Counted from the first letter of the stretch, positions 43,782 to 53,904 are shown. The stretch is DNA of 64,000 nucleotides from Skeletonema tropicum (GCA_037178625.1 CM074142.1:930001-994000); one strand, 5' to 3'. The notes: generated by a model from the letters alone, not told the origin. Made by a program: numbers and translations.

Positions 43782-46581
43782 ATGAAGTTTGGCAACACCA
43801 ATACAGTTATATCAACCGTTGGTAGAAATGGTAAGGGCTTCCGTTCTGTCAGGAAAAGGAGCGATGGTGATAGCGGCTCGACTGAGAAGGATCTTGCGAG
43901 ATCATTTGTCGACATAACATCGTCTATCTGCAAGACGGCGGTAAATCCATCCGCTCCTGTCATTGGACTGAGTGTATCCGACATTAACTGGCCTTTAGTG
44001 CGTACCGACGATCGTATCTTCTTGCTGCTAGCGTCTGCTGGATTAAGCGAGTGGTTTGAACCCGCCGAGATGGAGCGGAAGGACCTCCTTCATCATGCTT
44101 TGAGTGTCTTTCGACTTAAATCAATCAAGTACATCCTGAGCGAACTGCGTAAATGTTACCCAGATGTCCCAGTTGGTGAAACTGATACTCTAGAACAATT
44201 TGAACTGGTGCCCATTGTGGTCAACTTCTTAATGTTCGTATCTATTGCTAAGAGCGAACGTTCAACCAAGCCGGTGTACACTGTAAAATGTGACCAATAT
44301 CTGTGAGTACTGTATAACCTTCGTTTGTCTTAGGGATATTTTACAAAACTGTTCATTGTTCTATTTTATAAATTCCGTCTGTCATTCACTTACCAGCTCT
44401 TTTTTCCATGTTCAACCTTGAACCAGTGATGCAAATGGGAATCTTGTAATTGACGACACGGATCTTTGGGTCTCGTCTGATGAAGCTGTTGAAGAAGAAG
44501 ATGATGAACCGGATTTGTCCGAGAAGGAAACTGTTGCGAGAAAGTCTAAACCGAGTCCTTCAAGTGAAAAGGCCTCTCCGGATTCAATTATCCTGTGAGT
44601 TCTCTTTTGCACCACGCACTATTTTTATCGATTCATATAATCGTTCACTGCACGATTTTATCAAATCTAACAACACAACTGCCTTGTACACAGCGAGAAT
44701 GAGTGGCTCGATTACACCCACCCCGATCTCTCTGATGGTTGGAAACGAAAGAGTATGAAACGTAAGGGTGGCAAAACGCGCGGCTCAATTTACCACCATT
44801 ACCTATCCCCTGATAACAAACTTATCAAAAGTTTGAAGCTTGCGAAAGCACATTCTTCTAAATCGAACATTACCGAGGCAGCACCTCCCTCGTCCAAGTC
44901 GAATGGCAACTCTAATGCAGGCGTTGACAGTGATGATTTACATCCACAAGTTGCAGCCGCTGATGGAGTACAACGAGTCAGCCAACTCGTTGTAAGAGAG
45001 TATCAAGAAGTATTTCCAGTTACTGACAATTTTGATAATATGGCAATGTCGAAATTGACAGAGAAGATGCAATTGACTCAAATCCATACAGCTGGAGCGA
45101 ATCATGTTCAGGCACCAACTGGCAAAACGTTGGATCCAAGGAACACGTTTAAAATCCTCCATGCACTCGCTGACGTTGTTGGAGACGTGGCTCTGAACAC
45201 AGAGAAGAAATTGGTGTCGTTCGTCGCTGACTTCATGGATTTAGCTTCGGATGAAGACTTCTATCCTGGTATCAAAAATGTTATGGAAGAATTCATGGAT
45301 GAATGCGAATACTCATACAACAAAGTACATCGATCGATTGACTGGTATTTTACTTTGTTCGAAGTATTGAGCTCAATCATTTGTATTGAAATTTGTTTGC
45401 TGCTGCCACCCGATGGTACTTATGGAGAAAGCAGCGAAACGAGGATTGTGTCCTTCGCTCCAGGTGGTCTAAAGTGTCCAAGAAAAGTTTATTTCAGGCT
45501 ACTCATCGACCGCACTATTACTGATTGTCGCCTCGGTGATGGCGGTGACAATGTTGCTGGTGTGACTTTTTACATCGAGGGGAATGATTCGACAAATTCT
45601 GATTATGGTGAAGATGGTCATGACGATGACGATCATATCGATGATGATGTTGGTACTGCAGAGCATTCAAATTCAAATGATTCATCGGTCCGCAGCAATG
45701 TAGCAAGAGTAGTGTTGAGGCATAACAAGCTTGTTGCGAATCCTTACAAAAAAGTGAGTGGTAGTCGTACTGTTGAGCAGCAGGTGGGTTCTATCCAGAT
45801 GAACAATGCTACAAGCGAAGAAATTGAAGAAGCTAGTGATTTTATTACCGCTAGGTCTCTTTTTACCACTCCAGTCAAGAAGAAGGTGGTTGGAAAACCC
45901 ACATCGTTGTCCGAAGGTGGTACCAAACCCAGTAAACGCAGCAGTGATGACAGGCTAGCACAAGAGAACGCTGCTCTGTTGAAAAGGATCAAATTGTTGG
46001 AAATGGAGAAGAACAACATTGTATCGACTCCTGCAACTTCTTCGTCGACTGTTACTGCTGAAGATGTGAAAGGTGAGTTTAAGTCAGGTGATTTGACCGG
46101 AATGGAGTTATTGGATAGCGTGAGTACTGTGAGTGGTAGTGGTAGCGGTGGTGGTGGCTGTGGCGCATGGGCAAACGTAGAGGTTTCGTCAGTCACGACT
46201 GGTACATCATCTCCTCTGAAATCGTCGTTGAGTCCGATTACTGTTGAAGTGTCTTGTCCAATCACCCACAACAAGTCGAGTAAACAAGTCTATTTGATTA
46301 CCTTTACTGAGATGGGGCGTAGAGCCTGGTACCTGAAGGGTGAGCATATCAGATCGATTCTGCTGACTTACTGGAAACATACATCCCGTGCTGCTGACAC
46401 GATGCCTGGCTGGTACGAATGTTACACTGAAACGTTCATCAAGGAATCAAATTACTCCACCGACAACATTCTCAAGAGACGATCAACGGGTTCGAATTAT
46501 CCAGTGACTAAGTTGACTATTGATCACTGCACAATTCTGCAAAAAAGACCATTTCTTACGTTGAAGAAATACAACAACTAA
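43782..46581 (+). CDS. H3 gene D, MBD-like domain protein
   Basis: Exons 43782-44302, 44427-44594 and 44694-46581, both introns GT-AG and frame-preserving; 858 residues. The N-module (MKFGNTNTVIS... NGKGFR... INWPLVRTDDRIF) is shared with H1/H2/H4. An acidic linker (EEEDDEPDLSEKE) leads to DGWKRKSMKRKGGKTRG, YHHYLSPDNKLIKSLKLAKA at residues ~240-280, matching the GW...R..GK..G..Y.isP.gk..rS pattern of methyl-CpG-binding (MBD/TAM) domains. Then come a helical region, acidic repeats, a coiled coil (ENAALLKRIKLLEMEKNN), a Gly/Ser stretch and a C-terminal domain (YLITFTEMGRRAWYLKGEHI). The last ~20 residues read into the shared element end. Probably nuclear and DNA-binding; the role in mobility is inference. 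Confidence 0.62.
44637..44664. repeat. Family hairpin in gene D intron 2
   Basis: TATAATCGTTCACTGCACGA then TTTTATCA, within the 99-nt intron. A more degraded copy (TTTTACAAAACTGTTCATTG then TTCTATTTTA) is in intron 1 near 44340-44372. Confidence 0.7.
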
Positions 46582-48222
46582 ATCGACTAAAACCTGTGCA
46601 AAACCTGTATTTCTTTCTCGTAAAGACGGATTTAGACGCCAAAAAAGCGCATTTAGTACATTGAATTTCTCGCTTTCAACAGGTACTTCTCGCTTTCTAC
46701 GTAGGAAACCATTCAGATCCTACGCTGGTAGGCTCTACTGAGGACTCTACGTGTCCCAACAGTAAACCTTCTCACTAAAATGCACATATGCTGATTCCTA
46801 GCTAGAACTCTGTAGAATAATTTGGCTGAAAAAATCTGAATTTCCCACCTGTAATAGAAGGGCACCTGCGGCCCCCTATTACGCTGCTCTGCACTCCATG
46901 AACGGGGGCCCCGAGGGCCGATAAGGGTGCAAAGGCATATGTGTCAGGTTCGACGGATATTTCATGTGTTGCATCCAAGATTAATTCATGACTCCAACTT
47001 ACCTGTAATGTTTATCTGACAATCTTTTGGCATCGTTTTATTGAGTTCATAGAACGCACTGATACCAATTTTTATTCGCAACAATGGATCGTTTTTCACG
47101 ATCCTATTTTTGTTGCCGCTATGATTTACCACGTTCAAGTATTCCGCTTTTTGCTGCTCCCAATAACTAAGATTTTGTCTGGAACACTTATATTTCCTCA
47201 CAGCTGGCCCACCACCATATTTAGCTTTGTACTCCAATATCTCAAGCCTTTTTTGAATTGAATAATTTGTTCGCTCCTTCCTTGGCTTCGGCGGCTTCTC
47301 CTTTCTTTTTCCTCCAGAAGGGGGCTTTAGTTTTGTTTGCTTTGATTTCTTCTTCTTTGGTGCATCGGCAGTTAAGTCAACGACACCTCCTCCATTACTT
47401 TTCTTTGCAGCGGAAGCGGTAGAGGAAGGCAAAGGAGCGGCTGCCGCTGAAACATCTGCTGCATTTGCTGACGCTGAACTTCTCGCTGTGGTTTGGACCG
47501 AAGAGTTCGTGGTGGTGGTGGTGGCTGGAGTTTCGACGGGCATAGGTGAGGGTGCGGGTGCAGCTGCCGGTGTTGTTGTCGATGACCGGATTTGATGAAC
47601 ACAGTTAAAACAAATTTCAAGTTGCGGACCTTTTTTCCCCGCTGGCTTAGGATTAGGTCGATCACCATCCTTTTTAGGCGCAATGACATCAAGGATATCT
47701 TTGTCGGCCCTCGGGGCCCCCGTTCATGGAGTGCAGAGCAGCGTAATAGGGGGCCGCAGCTGGCCGCAGGTGCCCTTCTATTACAGGTGGGAAATTCAGA
47801 TTTTTTCAGCCAAATTATTCTACAGAGTTCTAGCTAGGAATCAGCATATGTGCATTTTAGTGAGAAGGTTTACTGTTGGGACACGTAGAGTCCTCAGTAG
47901 AGCCTACCAGCGTAGGATCTGAATGGTTTCCTACGTAGAAAGCGAGAAGTACCTGTTGAAAGCGAGAAATTCAATGTACTAAATGCGCTTTTTTGGCGTC
48001 TAAATCCGTCTTTACGAGAAAGAAATACAGGTTTTGCACAGGTTTTAGTCGATTTAGTTGTTGTATTTCTTCAACGTAAGAAATGGTCTTTTTTGCAGAA
48101 TTGTGCAGTGATCAATTTTACTAATGTAATGACCTGATGCAGACGGACTCTGGATTTAGTCGATGTATTCATCGTCGTGAGAAATTTTCTTTTTTTGTAG
48201 AATCGTGCAGCGATCCATTTTA

Positions 48223-49649
48223 CTAATCACCAGATGCAGACGCTGCGAAGTAATCACTTGGGATCTCGTGATCCCTCTTCGCTTCTTTCCACTTCTTGTT
48301 TGGATTGGTGATGATGTCGGTAATCCTGGCCGTCAGGTCTGTCCTGTCTTTGATGAAATCGCCCTTCATTGCTGCTGCGTACGTTGTTTTTGTGATTTCT
48401 TCCAACTTTCTCTTGCTATACCTCGTCTTCGTCTCTTCTGCCTTTCCCTCCAAGTATTCTACCCACTTAGCTCGCTTCTTGTATGATTCGCAGAGCTGCC
48501 CATTTTGCTTTCTCTTGCAATTTTTAATTCGGTTCGTTGAAACGCTGTTTCCCGTCCAGTATATGGCACTGTCCGTTGGGTATGCTTGATCTTTGGAACC
48601 AAGTGTTTTGCCTCTGCTAGTTGCCACGTACAATGTCCCAAGGTTCTTGCTAATCTCCCACAACTCATCTGACGGATCTAATATCATTCGGTTCCAGCGG
48701 TCTCCTTCGTCGAATCCAGCTTCAAGTCCTTGACAGCGGTGAATGGTGATGGCGTAAGCGATTTGCAATGGCATGAATAATGCGGTGCAGCATCCCTTGT
48801 TGCAAATCTGCTCGTAGGGAGGGATGGGCACGTGCTGTGCGCATTACGTTGGAATTGGAAGGATGCATTTGCATCGGTATGCAAATAAAACGAGTTAGTA
48901 GTGTTTTTGCAGCACAATGATACATGTACATGACAAGCTGGTGAATTGGTAAAATTGTGCAGTGAACGATTTTATGTATTGTGTTGTGGTTGTGTTAGTG
49001 TTAGTCTGTGAAAGTATTTAGAGACACAACACAAGAACAACTTTCCGCGGAACAAAACTCACTGGATTGGTACTTGAACTTGGCCTTGGACCCAGCTTCG
49101 TTGCTTTGCTTTGGCGGCGTGACGACTGCATGTATAGTTTTTGAAAGGAAGGCTATCAAGCTTTTTTCTCTCACTCTCGTCAACAACAAATGTTGCCATG
49201 GATCGGAAGATAGGATCGTTTGTGCGGATGGTAGCCCAAGGATATTCATACCATTTCCAGTTAGAAGTTGAAGCCTCCTTCGAAACATGCCCCCGTTTCA
49301 GTCCGCTGTGAGTGTGAGACAACTCCGTCAAAGTAGATGAGGTCGAAGCATCGGCCGACTTCGAAGAACATGCGACACGCTCAAGGCCGCAAGGTTGACT
49401 CATCAAACGACGAAACCCATTGCCATTACATCCAACATTTGAAGTCGCGCCATCGGCATTAGTCTCCTGCTCTTGTCCAACATGAGACAGCTCCGCCACA
49501 GTCGATGATGCCCGACTTTGATGCACTTGCGCTTGCCTGCCACTTACGGCCGCTAGGTTTACTCATCAAATGACGAGAACCCTTGCCATTAGTGTTAGAT
49601 CCAACAGCTGACGTCGCGGCAGCAGCGCATCGGTATTGCCAATTATCAT
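48223..49649 (-). pseudogene. H4 right gene: N-module plus helicase C-terminal fragment
   Basis: Same as H2: MIIGNTD start, the shared frameshift, YPWATIRTNDPIF, a hairpin-bearing intron-like stretch (about 48955-48985) and the helicase tail AITIHRCQG / YVATSRGK. Differs from H2 by few bases (for example ITDIITN for ITNIITN). Confidence 0.5.
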
Positions 49650-49889
49650 GATTGTGTACTTAGATTGATAAGAAGTAGAAAGGTTTACACAATACTTTAT
49701 GATTGCAATGAAAAAATAATAGATCGACCGCGAGATGTGGACGGAAGCGATTTGCTGTCAACGAAGCAGGAGGAACACGCTGTCAGACAGAGAAAGAATC
49801 CAGACACGGATAGATGAAGAAATAATTAAGTATACCGATTCGGACTAATTTTTGTCAATTGAATTTGTCACAAATGGGACACAATATCG

Positions 49890-50123
49890 ATGAATGTAAA
49901 TGCATGCGTCACCGGACAAATGAGAACCAACACCTCAGCTGTACATAATGACGTGTTGATGAAGTTGAAGCGACACGTGGCAAAATCCAAAAAAACGAAA
50001 AGAAGCGCCGGGCGGAGGCTGAGTATGTCAGTTTTGTCACGTCCGCGAAGAATCCAGAGAAACTGTCAAGCACGAGAAAGACACTTTGAATTGGTAAAAT
50101 TGTGCACAATACAATTCTACTAA
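49890..50123 (+). CDS. H4 left gene, small basic protein
   Basis: Same 77-residue frame as in H1 and H2, in inverse orientation. Its end runs into the hairpin GTAAAATTGTGCACAAT. No known domain. Confidence 0.4.
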   Translation: MNVNACVTGQMRTNTSAVHNDVLMKLKRHVAKSKKTKRSAGRRLSMSVLSRPRRIQRNCQARERHFELVKLCTIQFY

Positions 50124-50588
50124 TTTATCCTACATACCATAACAACAAAACAGAACATCACCATGCACCAAATACACTAAGACTATGTCTACGTCATTGC
50201 AGAGCAACTTTATAGCCGGATTCCATTGTAAAAAGACTATATGTAAATGTAAAACCAAAGTGCAATGACCTACTACAAATGACACAAAACTGGACAGGCC
50301 CCGAGGGCCCGCGCTGATCCCGCCACAGGCACCACCACGCTCGCCACATTCTGCGCGCCCCTGTTTATATTCTTCTTCGTTACCTCGCAAATCATCAAAT
50401 TGGTGCCCACACGGCGCATGCTTCTGATGTCCGCAACGAAGACAAAAGTGTCTCGAATCCCTGCTGCCTTCAGGCGGCAAGGGGAGGCCTTCCGTGTCGC
50501 AATAATCGCCCGCAGCACATCTAGCAGCACTCATTGTCGTTTACTTTATTAATTTGTCTCGCTGTATTGTGTAAGTATTGTGTATGGT

Positions 50589-50890
50589 AATCACCGCCTC
50601 TCTTCTGGTTCGGGGTCTTGGGTTCGAGTCTCCCCCGTGCCAAATCCTGGCTGTTTGAGGTGTCGCAGCTCGGAGTGCGATCTGGGAAAAAAGACCATTA
50701 CTTGGTTTGGAATTTCATATCACTGCCTCTTTGCTAATTCCGGGGTGATGGAAAAACTGTTGGTTATTTGCTTAATTACACTCGAAGGGTAGTAACTTGT
50801 GACATTGCTCTAGATAATTGTAGATAATTTCGCCCCTGGAGGGCCAACCATGACGTACTTTAAGATTTCCGTTAATTTTTTTTTTTGTCA
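50589..50890 (+). mobile_element. tRNA-headed SINE-like segment in P2
   Basis: About 300 bp that starts with a tRNA-like 3' half: TTGGGTTCGAGTCTCCCCCG then TGCC, with a good RNA polymerase III B box (GGTTCGAGTC, 50621-50630). It continues with GTGCGATCTGGGAAA and ends ACGTACTTTAAGATTTCCGT then TAA and a T run. The same unit is in P4 (55414-55712, inverse) and absent in P1, where GGTAAT joins GTCATGG directly. No target duplication seen here. Confidence 0.55.
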
Positions 50891-51232
50891 TGGTCATGGT
50901 CATGGTGGTTTGTGTGGCTGAGCTGCCTCTTCTCCCTCCTCGGGAGAAGCGGGGAAGCCAGCGATAAGAGAAGGTAGTGTTCTCTGCTGCTGTGTCAAAA
51001 TAACTGTAATGTCAAAATAAGCGTGTGTCAAAATAACCGTACGACGACTGTATTGTGTATGGTAATGTCATGGTCATGGTCATGGTGGTTTGTGTGGCTG
51101 AGCTGCCTCTTCTCCCTCCTCGGGAGAAGCGGGGAAGCCAGCGATAAGAGAAGGTAGTGTTCTCTGCTGCTGTGTCAAAATAACTGTAATGTCAAAATAA
51201 GCGTGTGTCAAAATAACCGTACGACGACTGTA

Positions 51233-51272
51233 CCGTGAGAGGAAGTACAATCTCCACGGGCGATGTTTTGTA
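51233..51272 (+). repeat. Right LTR, last part
   Basis: CCGTGAGAGGAAGTACAATC continuing to GATGTTTTGTA: the last ~40 bp of the right LTR, displaced 22 kb from the rest by P1. It matches 24534-24574. Confidence 0.88.
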
Positions 51273-51309
51273 CAAGTTTACACGTCGGCGGCAAGTTTTT
51301 GGAGGAATA

Positions 51310-51817
51310 AGCCCAGACAGTCTCCGTTCCCGCCACCAATTCGTCGGCCGGGCCCATTCTTTAGAGACCTCCACCATGGCGGCCGCCTGACTAGCCTATA
51401 ACTTTAATTTCTACTATAACGGAGATATATGCTAAACCAATGATGCAGACCTGTAGAGTATACTTATGAGATCATATGGTATCCAAGAATCGTACTTATA
51501 TCTTATTTTCTCGCCGAGATATGCATTTTGGGGTTTACTATGGGCATGCCTGCCAAATTTGTCCATCATTAAAGTTAGACAAGCTCATAGTAAACCCCAA
51601 AATGCATATCTCGGCGAGAAAATAAGATATTACTACGATTCTTTGATACCATATGCTCTCCTAAACATACTCTACAGGTAAGTATCAATGGTGTAGTATA
51701 TATCTGCTTCATAATAAAAGTTATCGAGAATAAAATATAGGGGCTTATTAGGCGGCCGTCATGGTGGAGGTCTAAAAAAAATGGGCCCGGCCGACGGATT
51801 TGAGGTCTGTCTGGGCT
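51310..51817. mobile_element. Foldback element in the piggyBac relic
   Basis: Two arms of ~240 bp form an inverted repeat with a short spacer near 51550-51585. The outer ends are AGCCCAGACAG and CTGTCTGGGCT, flanked by TA on both sides. The arms differ at perhaps one base in five, so it is older than the pogo and H insertions. The best conserved inner arm is GCCGAGATATGCATTTTGGG. No coding capacity. It appears to split the Cys-rich tail of the piggyBac transposase (CKNCDKHG). Confidence 0.75.
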
Positions 51818-51819
51818 TA

Positions 51820-53570
51820 TACCCGTGCTTGTCACAATTCTTGCATCTCCCCTGCGCTAACTTCGATGTGCCATTCTTATTGGCTTTGGACTTAGGCTTC
51901 ACTTTGATTGTAGCCCTCAGTGTTGGTGTGTTAGCGTTGTCCTCCTCGACCGATTCCAATTCAGCAGGAGTAACAACTCGTGATCTAGTCTAACGCATGC
52001 CTATGTTGTTGTCAATCATTTCATCGGCAAGTCCAGAAAAGAACTCATTTGGACACTCATCCCGATAATCACTACCAACTATCTTCTGATGAAAGAAGAA
52101 AGCATCAGTGAAGATGATGCCAGCAATACCCAAACCACATCTCATGTACCACTCTTGTGTCTTCAGGCGCCTATCCATCATCAAGTCGGCCTGGCGCACC
52201 CTATTGTGGTTATCAATGATTCCTACACCAGCATAATACCTTTCAACAGCCGCAGGCTGTTTTACTTGGTTGGCAACTCTGTCGGGAGGGGCAATCTCCC
52301 CAAATCTATGACGTGACATGCCTGTCTTTTTGAAGTCGGGAGCGGGTACATACTTCGAATATGACTTGGGCTTATCCCATAGATCACGCCTACTTCCGAA
52401 GTAGTCGAGTCTTGTAATGAGGAGGCACAATCCCAACCACTTTAACAACTCCTGCTTGGTCATTTCCGGCTTTCTGGCTGCTGTGAGATTTTTGTTCGTT
52501 AGCTCTACAACCAACTCAAGATGCTTTGGCGGCCACATGAGCAGTAATGCTTCCAACCGGTCCATCTTCCGTGTATCCCCATTGAACTGTGGATTATCGG
52601 GGCAAACTTTCTCGCCAAGAGGACCTTTCTGACACGAACTAATGACAGGAGGCCCGTTGGTAATGTCGCCTGTGACACAATCTTTATCCGCTACAACCCA
52701 TTTCCGTCCACCTGGATTCGGTCTCATCGCGACAACTTTGTGCTTAGTGCCACTTTCATGCTCAACTGTAATTGAATTGTTTACAAGATCATGTGGTGGT
52801 TGTTGCTGACGGCCGCTGGATGATCGACGTCGCGACTGTTGTTGTGAGGTGTTGGCAGTTGCTGGGTAGACACTGTGATAACATTTGCTGTGGCGGCTAA
52901 GGGCGGTCCCATGGTCCATGGGTGATGCGTTGGATATATCGCTGCTATTAGAAAGAGTGTTTGTATTCTCTCCCGTTGTCCTCTCTTCCGTATTATTTTG
53001 GCCGGTGGTGGCTCCCGTGCCCGCTGAGACTCCAGATGTACTATGATTATTGCTGCCTAAATTTCCGCCCTCTGTCAACTGAACGTGTTGAGAAGTAGCA
53101 GCTGATGAATTGAGGGCAACTCCCATCGCATCAGGCATGTAGGTGGTCGACCCCCGCACGGCTTGGCTGTCACGTACATTGAGCGAGTCTGCGTAGGCGA
53201 AGGATGATGTAGGATTTGCCCCATGTGGGATAGGACCGAGTTTTGTGTGTTGTCGTAGAGTTGTGTATTCTTTTCCTGGTTGACCCGGAATATCCCATTG
53301 AACAATGAGACTCCATTGTTCATTCCTTGCATTTCCTTTTCTGCTATCAAATGCCTTGACAACGACGCCACTAATGTACGTCTTGCAATAATTTACGGTC
53401 CCATACATGTGCGTGGCTGGATGTTTACCCATGACATGATGTGCAAGGGCATGAACTCTCGCACCCGGAGCGTCCCTTGGGTCTCCCTTCTTGGTTCTCT
53501 TCCTCGCCGGCTGCGTGGAAGCGGTGGCAGCAGGAGGAGGGGGTGGTAAAGGCGTGGTAAAGGCGGCCAT
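51820..53570 (-). pseudogene. piggyBac-like transposase relic, core deleted
   Basis: The frame from the ATG at 53570 gives 526 residues (MAAFTTPLPPPPPAATASTQ start). After a Ser/Thr-rich region it has WPPKHLELVVELTNKNL, LLKWLGLCLLITRLDYFGSR and KYVPAPDFKKTGMSRHRFGE, typical of the N-terminal half of piggyBac/PGBD proteins. It then jumps to AVERYYAGVGIIDNHNRVRQ, a late block in the family, so the middle with most of the catalytic Asp residues is missing. It stops at 51990; a further piece (GRCKNCDKHG, other frame) represents the Cys-rich tail, interrupted by the foldback element. Dead as a transposase. Confidence 0.72.
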
Positions 53571-53904
53571 GGTCTTGTTCCTAACTTATATCCCTGAGCC
53601 AAGGCTACAGAAATTTTTAACGTAGGAATTCTATATGTCAAATTTGAGCCATTGAAATGCGGCACAGCTGCCACATTTGACTTTTTGTTTGAGCGTACCA
53701 ATTCCTACGTGATTACTCGCTTGACTCGCGCGGCCAGCTGATGGCGCACATTTGGCTTCGTTAGATTCCGAGGTGGACCGGCGGTAGGAATTAGTTTAGC
53801 GATTCATGTACCAGAAAATTTCTGTAGCTCTACACAAATGTGGCATCGCTGCCATATTTGACCGGGATCTTGTCTTCTGTGCCACACGAAGTGGGATCAG
53901 GGAT
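53571..53904. other. piggyBac-side flank with inverted subterminal repeats
   Basis: GCTACAGAAATTTTTAACG (53605) is mirrored by AGAAAATTTCTGTAGC (53813). GCGGCACAGCTGCCACATTTGA resembles TGTGGCATCGCTGCCATATTTGA further right. These may be ends or binding sites of the piggyBac-like element; no TTAA pair was assigned. Confidence 0.4.

Larger units (their letters stand above)
37093..46921 (+). mobile_element. H-family element H3 (9.8 kb), large multi-gene member
   Basis: Inserted in P2 between CTCAGCAA and TAAGGGTGC, joined exactly in P4. Same left end (TAAACAGGGGCGCGC) and same last ~420 bp as H1/H2. The interior carries four gene models: A (37449-37811, minus), B (37961-38917, plus), C (39122-43147, minus) and D (43782-46581, plus). 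A and B diverge, B and C converge, C and D diverge. None resembles a known transposase, HUH Rep or tyrosine recombinase by eye. The family hairpin is at gene ends and in introns. This may be the largest, gene-bearing member; whether it is autonomous is unknown. Confidence 0.78.
47704..50367 (-). mobile_element. H-family element H4 (2.66 kb)
   Basis: Inverted relative to H1-H3, in exon 1 of the P2 transposase gene. The empty site in P4 joins CTTTG and TATTCTTC. Ends (read on plus) are TCGGCCCTCGGGGCC and CGCCCCTGTTTA. Sequence nearly equals H2; a 10-bp duplication (CTGGCCGCAG) is near its left end. In the family orientation it is inserted before T, but the other flank is G where H1-H3 have A. 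Confidence 0.8.
32640..50534 (-). pseudogene. P2 transposase gene, interrupted three times
   Basis: Pieces on the minus strand: 50534-50368 (N-terminus), then after H4 47703 to ~47003 (HTH region, exon 1 end), the intron region broken by H3, then ~37088-35423 (DDE core: MDETGLFFKCLPNR, LLILDNCGPHG, PPNCTSMFQPMDAGV), and after H2 32768-32640 (end, LTWEHEDF). Sequence agrees closely with P4. It cannot make a transposase now unless the H elements excise. Confidence 0.88.
32459..51050 (-). mobile_element. Pogo-like transposon P2, full length, split by H2, H3 and H4
   Basis: Inserted in P1 at TA (…TGTAAGTA / TATTGTGTATGG…), with CAGTCGTCGTAC ends. It contains H2 (32769-35422), H3 (37093-46921) and H4 (47704-50367). 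Subtracting these gives 3445 bp, within 2 bp of the uninterrupted copy P4, so P2 was complete before it was hit. Each insertion point can be checked against P4. Its 5' subterminal region (50890-51050) is repeated in P1 (51066-51230). Confidence 0.9.
28837..51230 (-). mobile_element. Pogo-like transposon P1, deletion derivative, carrying nested elements
   Basis: Its ends CAGTCGTCGTACAGTTATTT (left) and its complement ...CGTACGACGACTG (right) are flanked by TA on both sides, the Tc1/mariner-pogo hallmark. It contains H1 (29966-32429) and P2 (32459-51050). Without them P1 is only ~1.3 kb, versus 3447 bp for the full-length copy P4: it lacks the middle of the transposase gene and the SINE-like segment near its 5' end. 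Subterminal copies of GTTATTTTGACA, in both orientations, are probable transposase-binding sites. P1 interrupts the right LTR of the retrotransposon. Confidence 0.88.
24170..51272 (+). mobile_element. Non-coding LTR retrotransposon (LARD-like), split by nested transposons
   Basis: Two ~404-bp direct repeats bound the element: 24170-24573, and 28472-28836 continued at 51233-51272. A 22.4-kb DNA transposon was inserted in the second LTR; removing it restores the LTR exactly (…GATGTTA + CCGTGAGAGG…). ACAAG flanks the element at 24165-24169 and 51272-51276, a likely 5-bp target duplication. The LTRs start TAGAAAAG and end TTTTGT(A) rather than TG...CA. Without the insertion the element is ~4.7 kb. 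The ~3.9-kb interior has no gag or pol frame, as in LARDs. Orientation is inferred from a GAGGGGAC purine tract just before the right LTR. Confidence 0.82.

Noticed and set aside
45744..46274. A 176-codon minus-strand frame in H3
   Set aside because: It is antisense to gene D, which has the better-supported spliced frame and MBD-like domain.
29966..46921. Canonical Helitron call for the H family
   Set aside because: Insertion style fits, but termini are not TC...CTRR and no Rep/HUH domain is present, so only Helitron-like is supported.
50589..50645. A functional tRNA gene
   Set aside because: Only the T arm/B box and 3' acceptor side look tRNA-like; no matching 5' half, and it is part of a repeated SINE-like unit.
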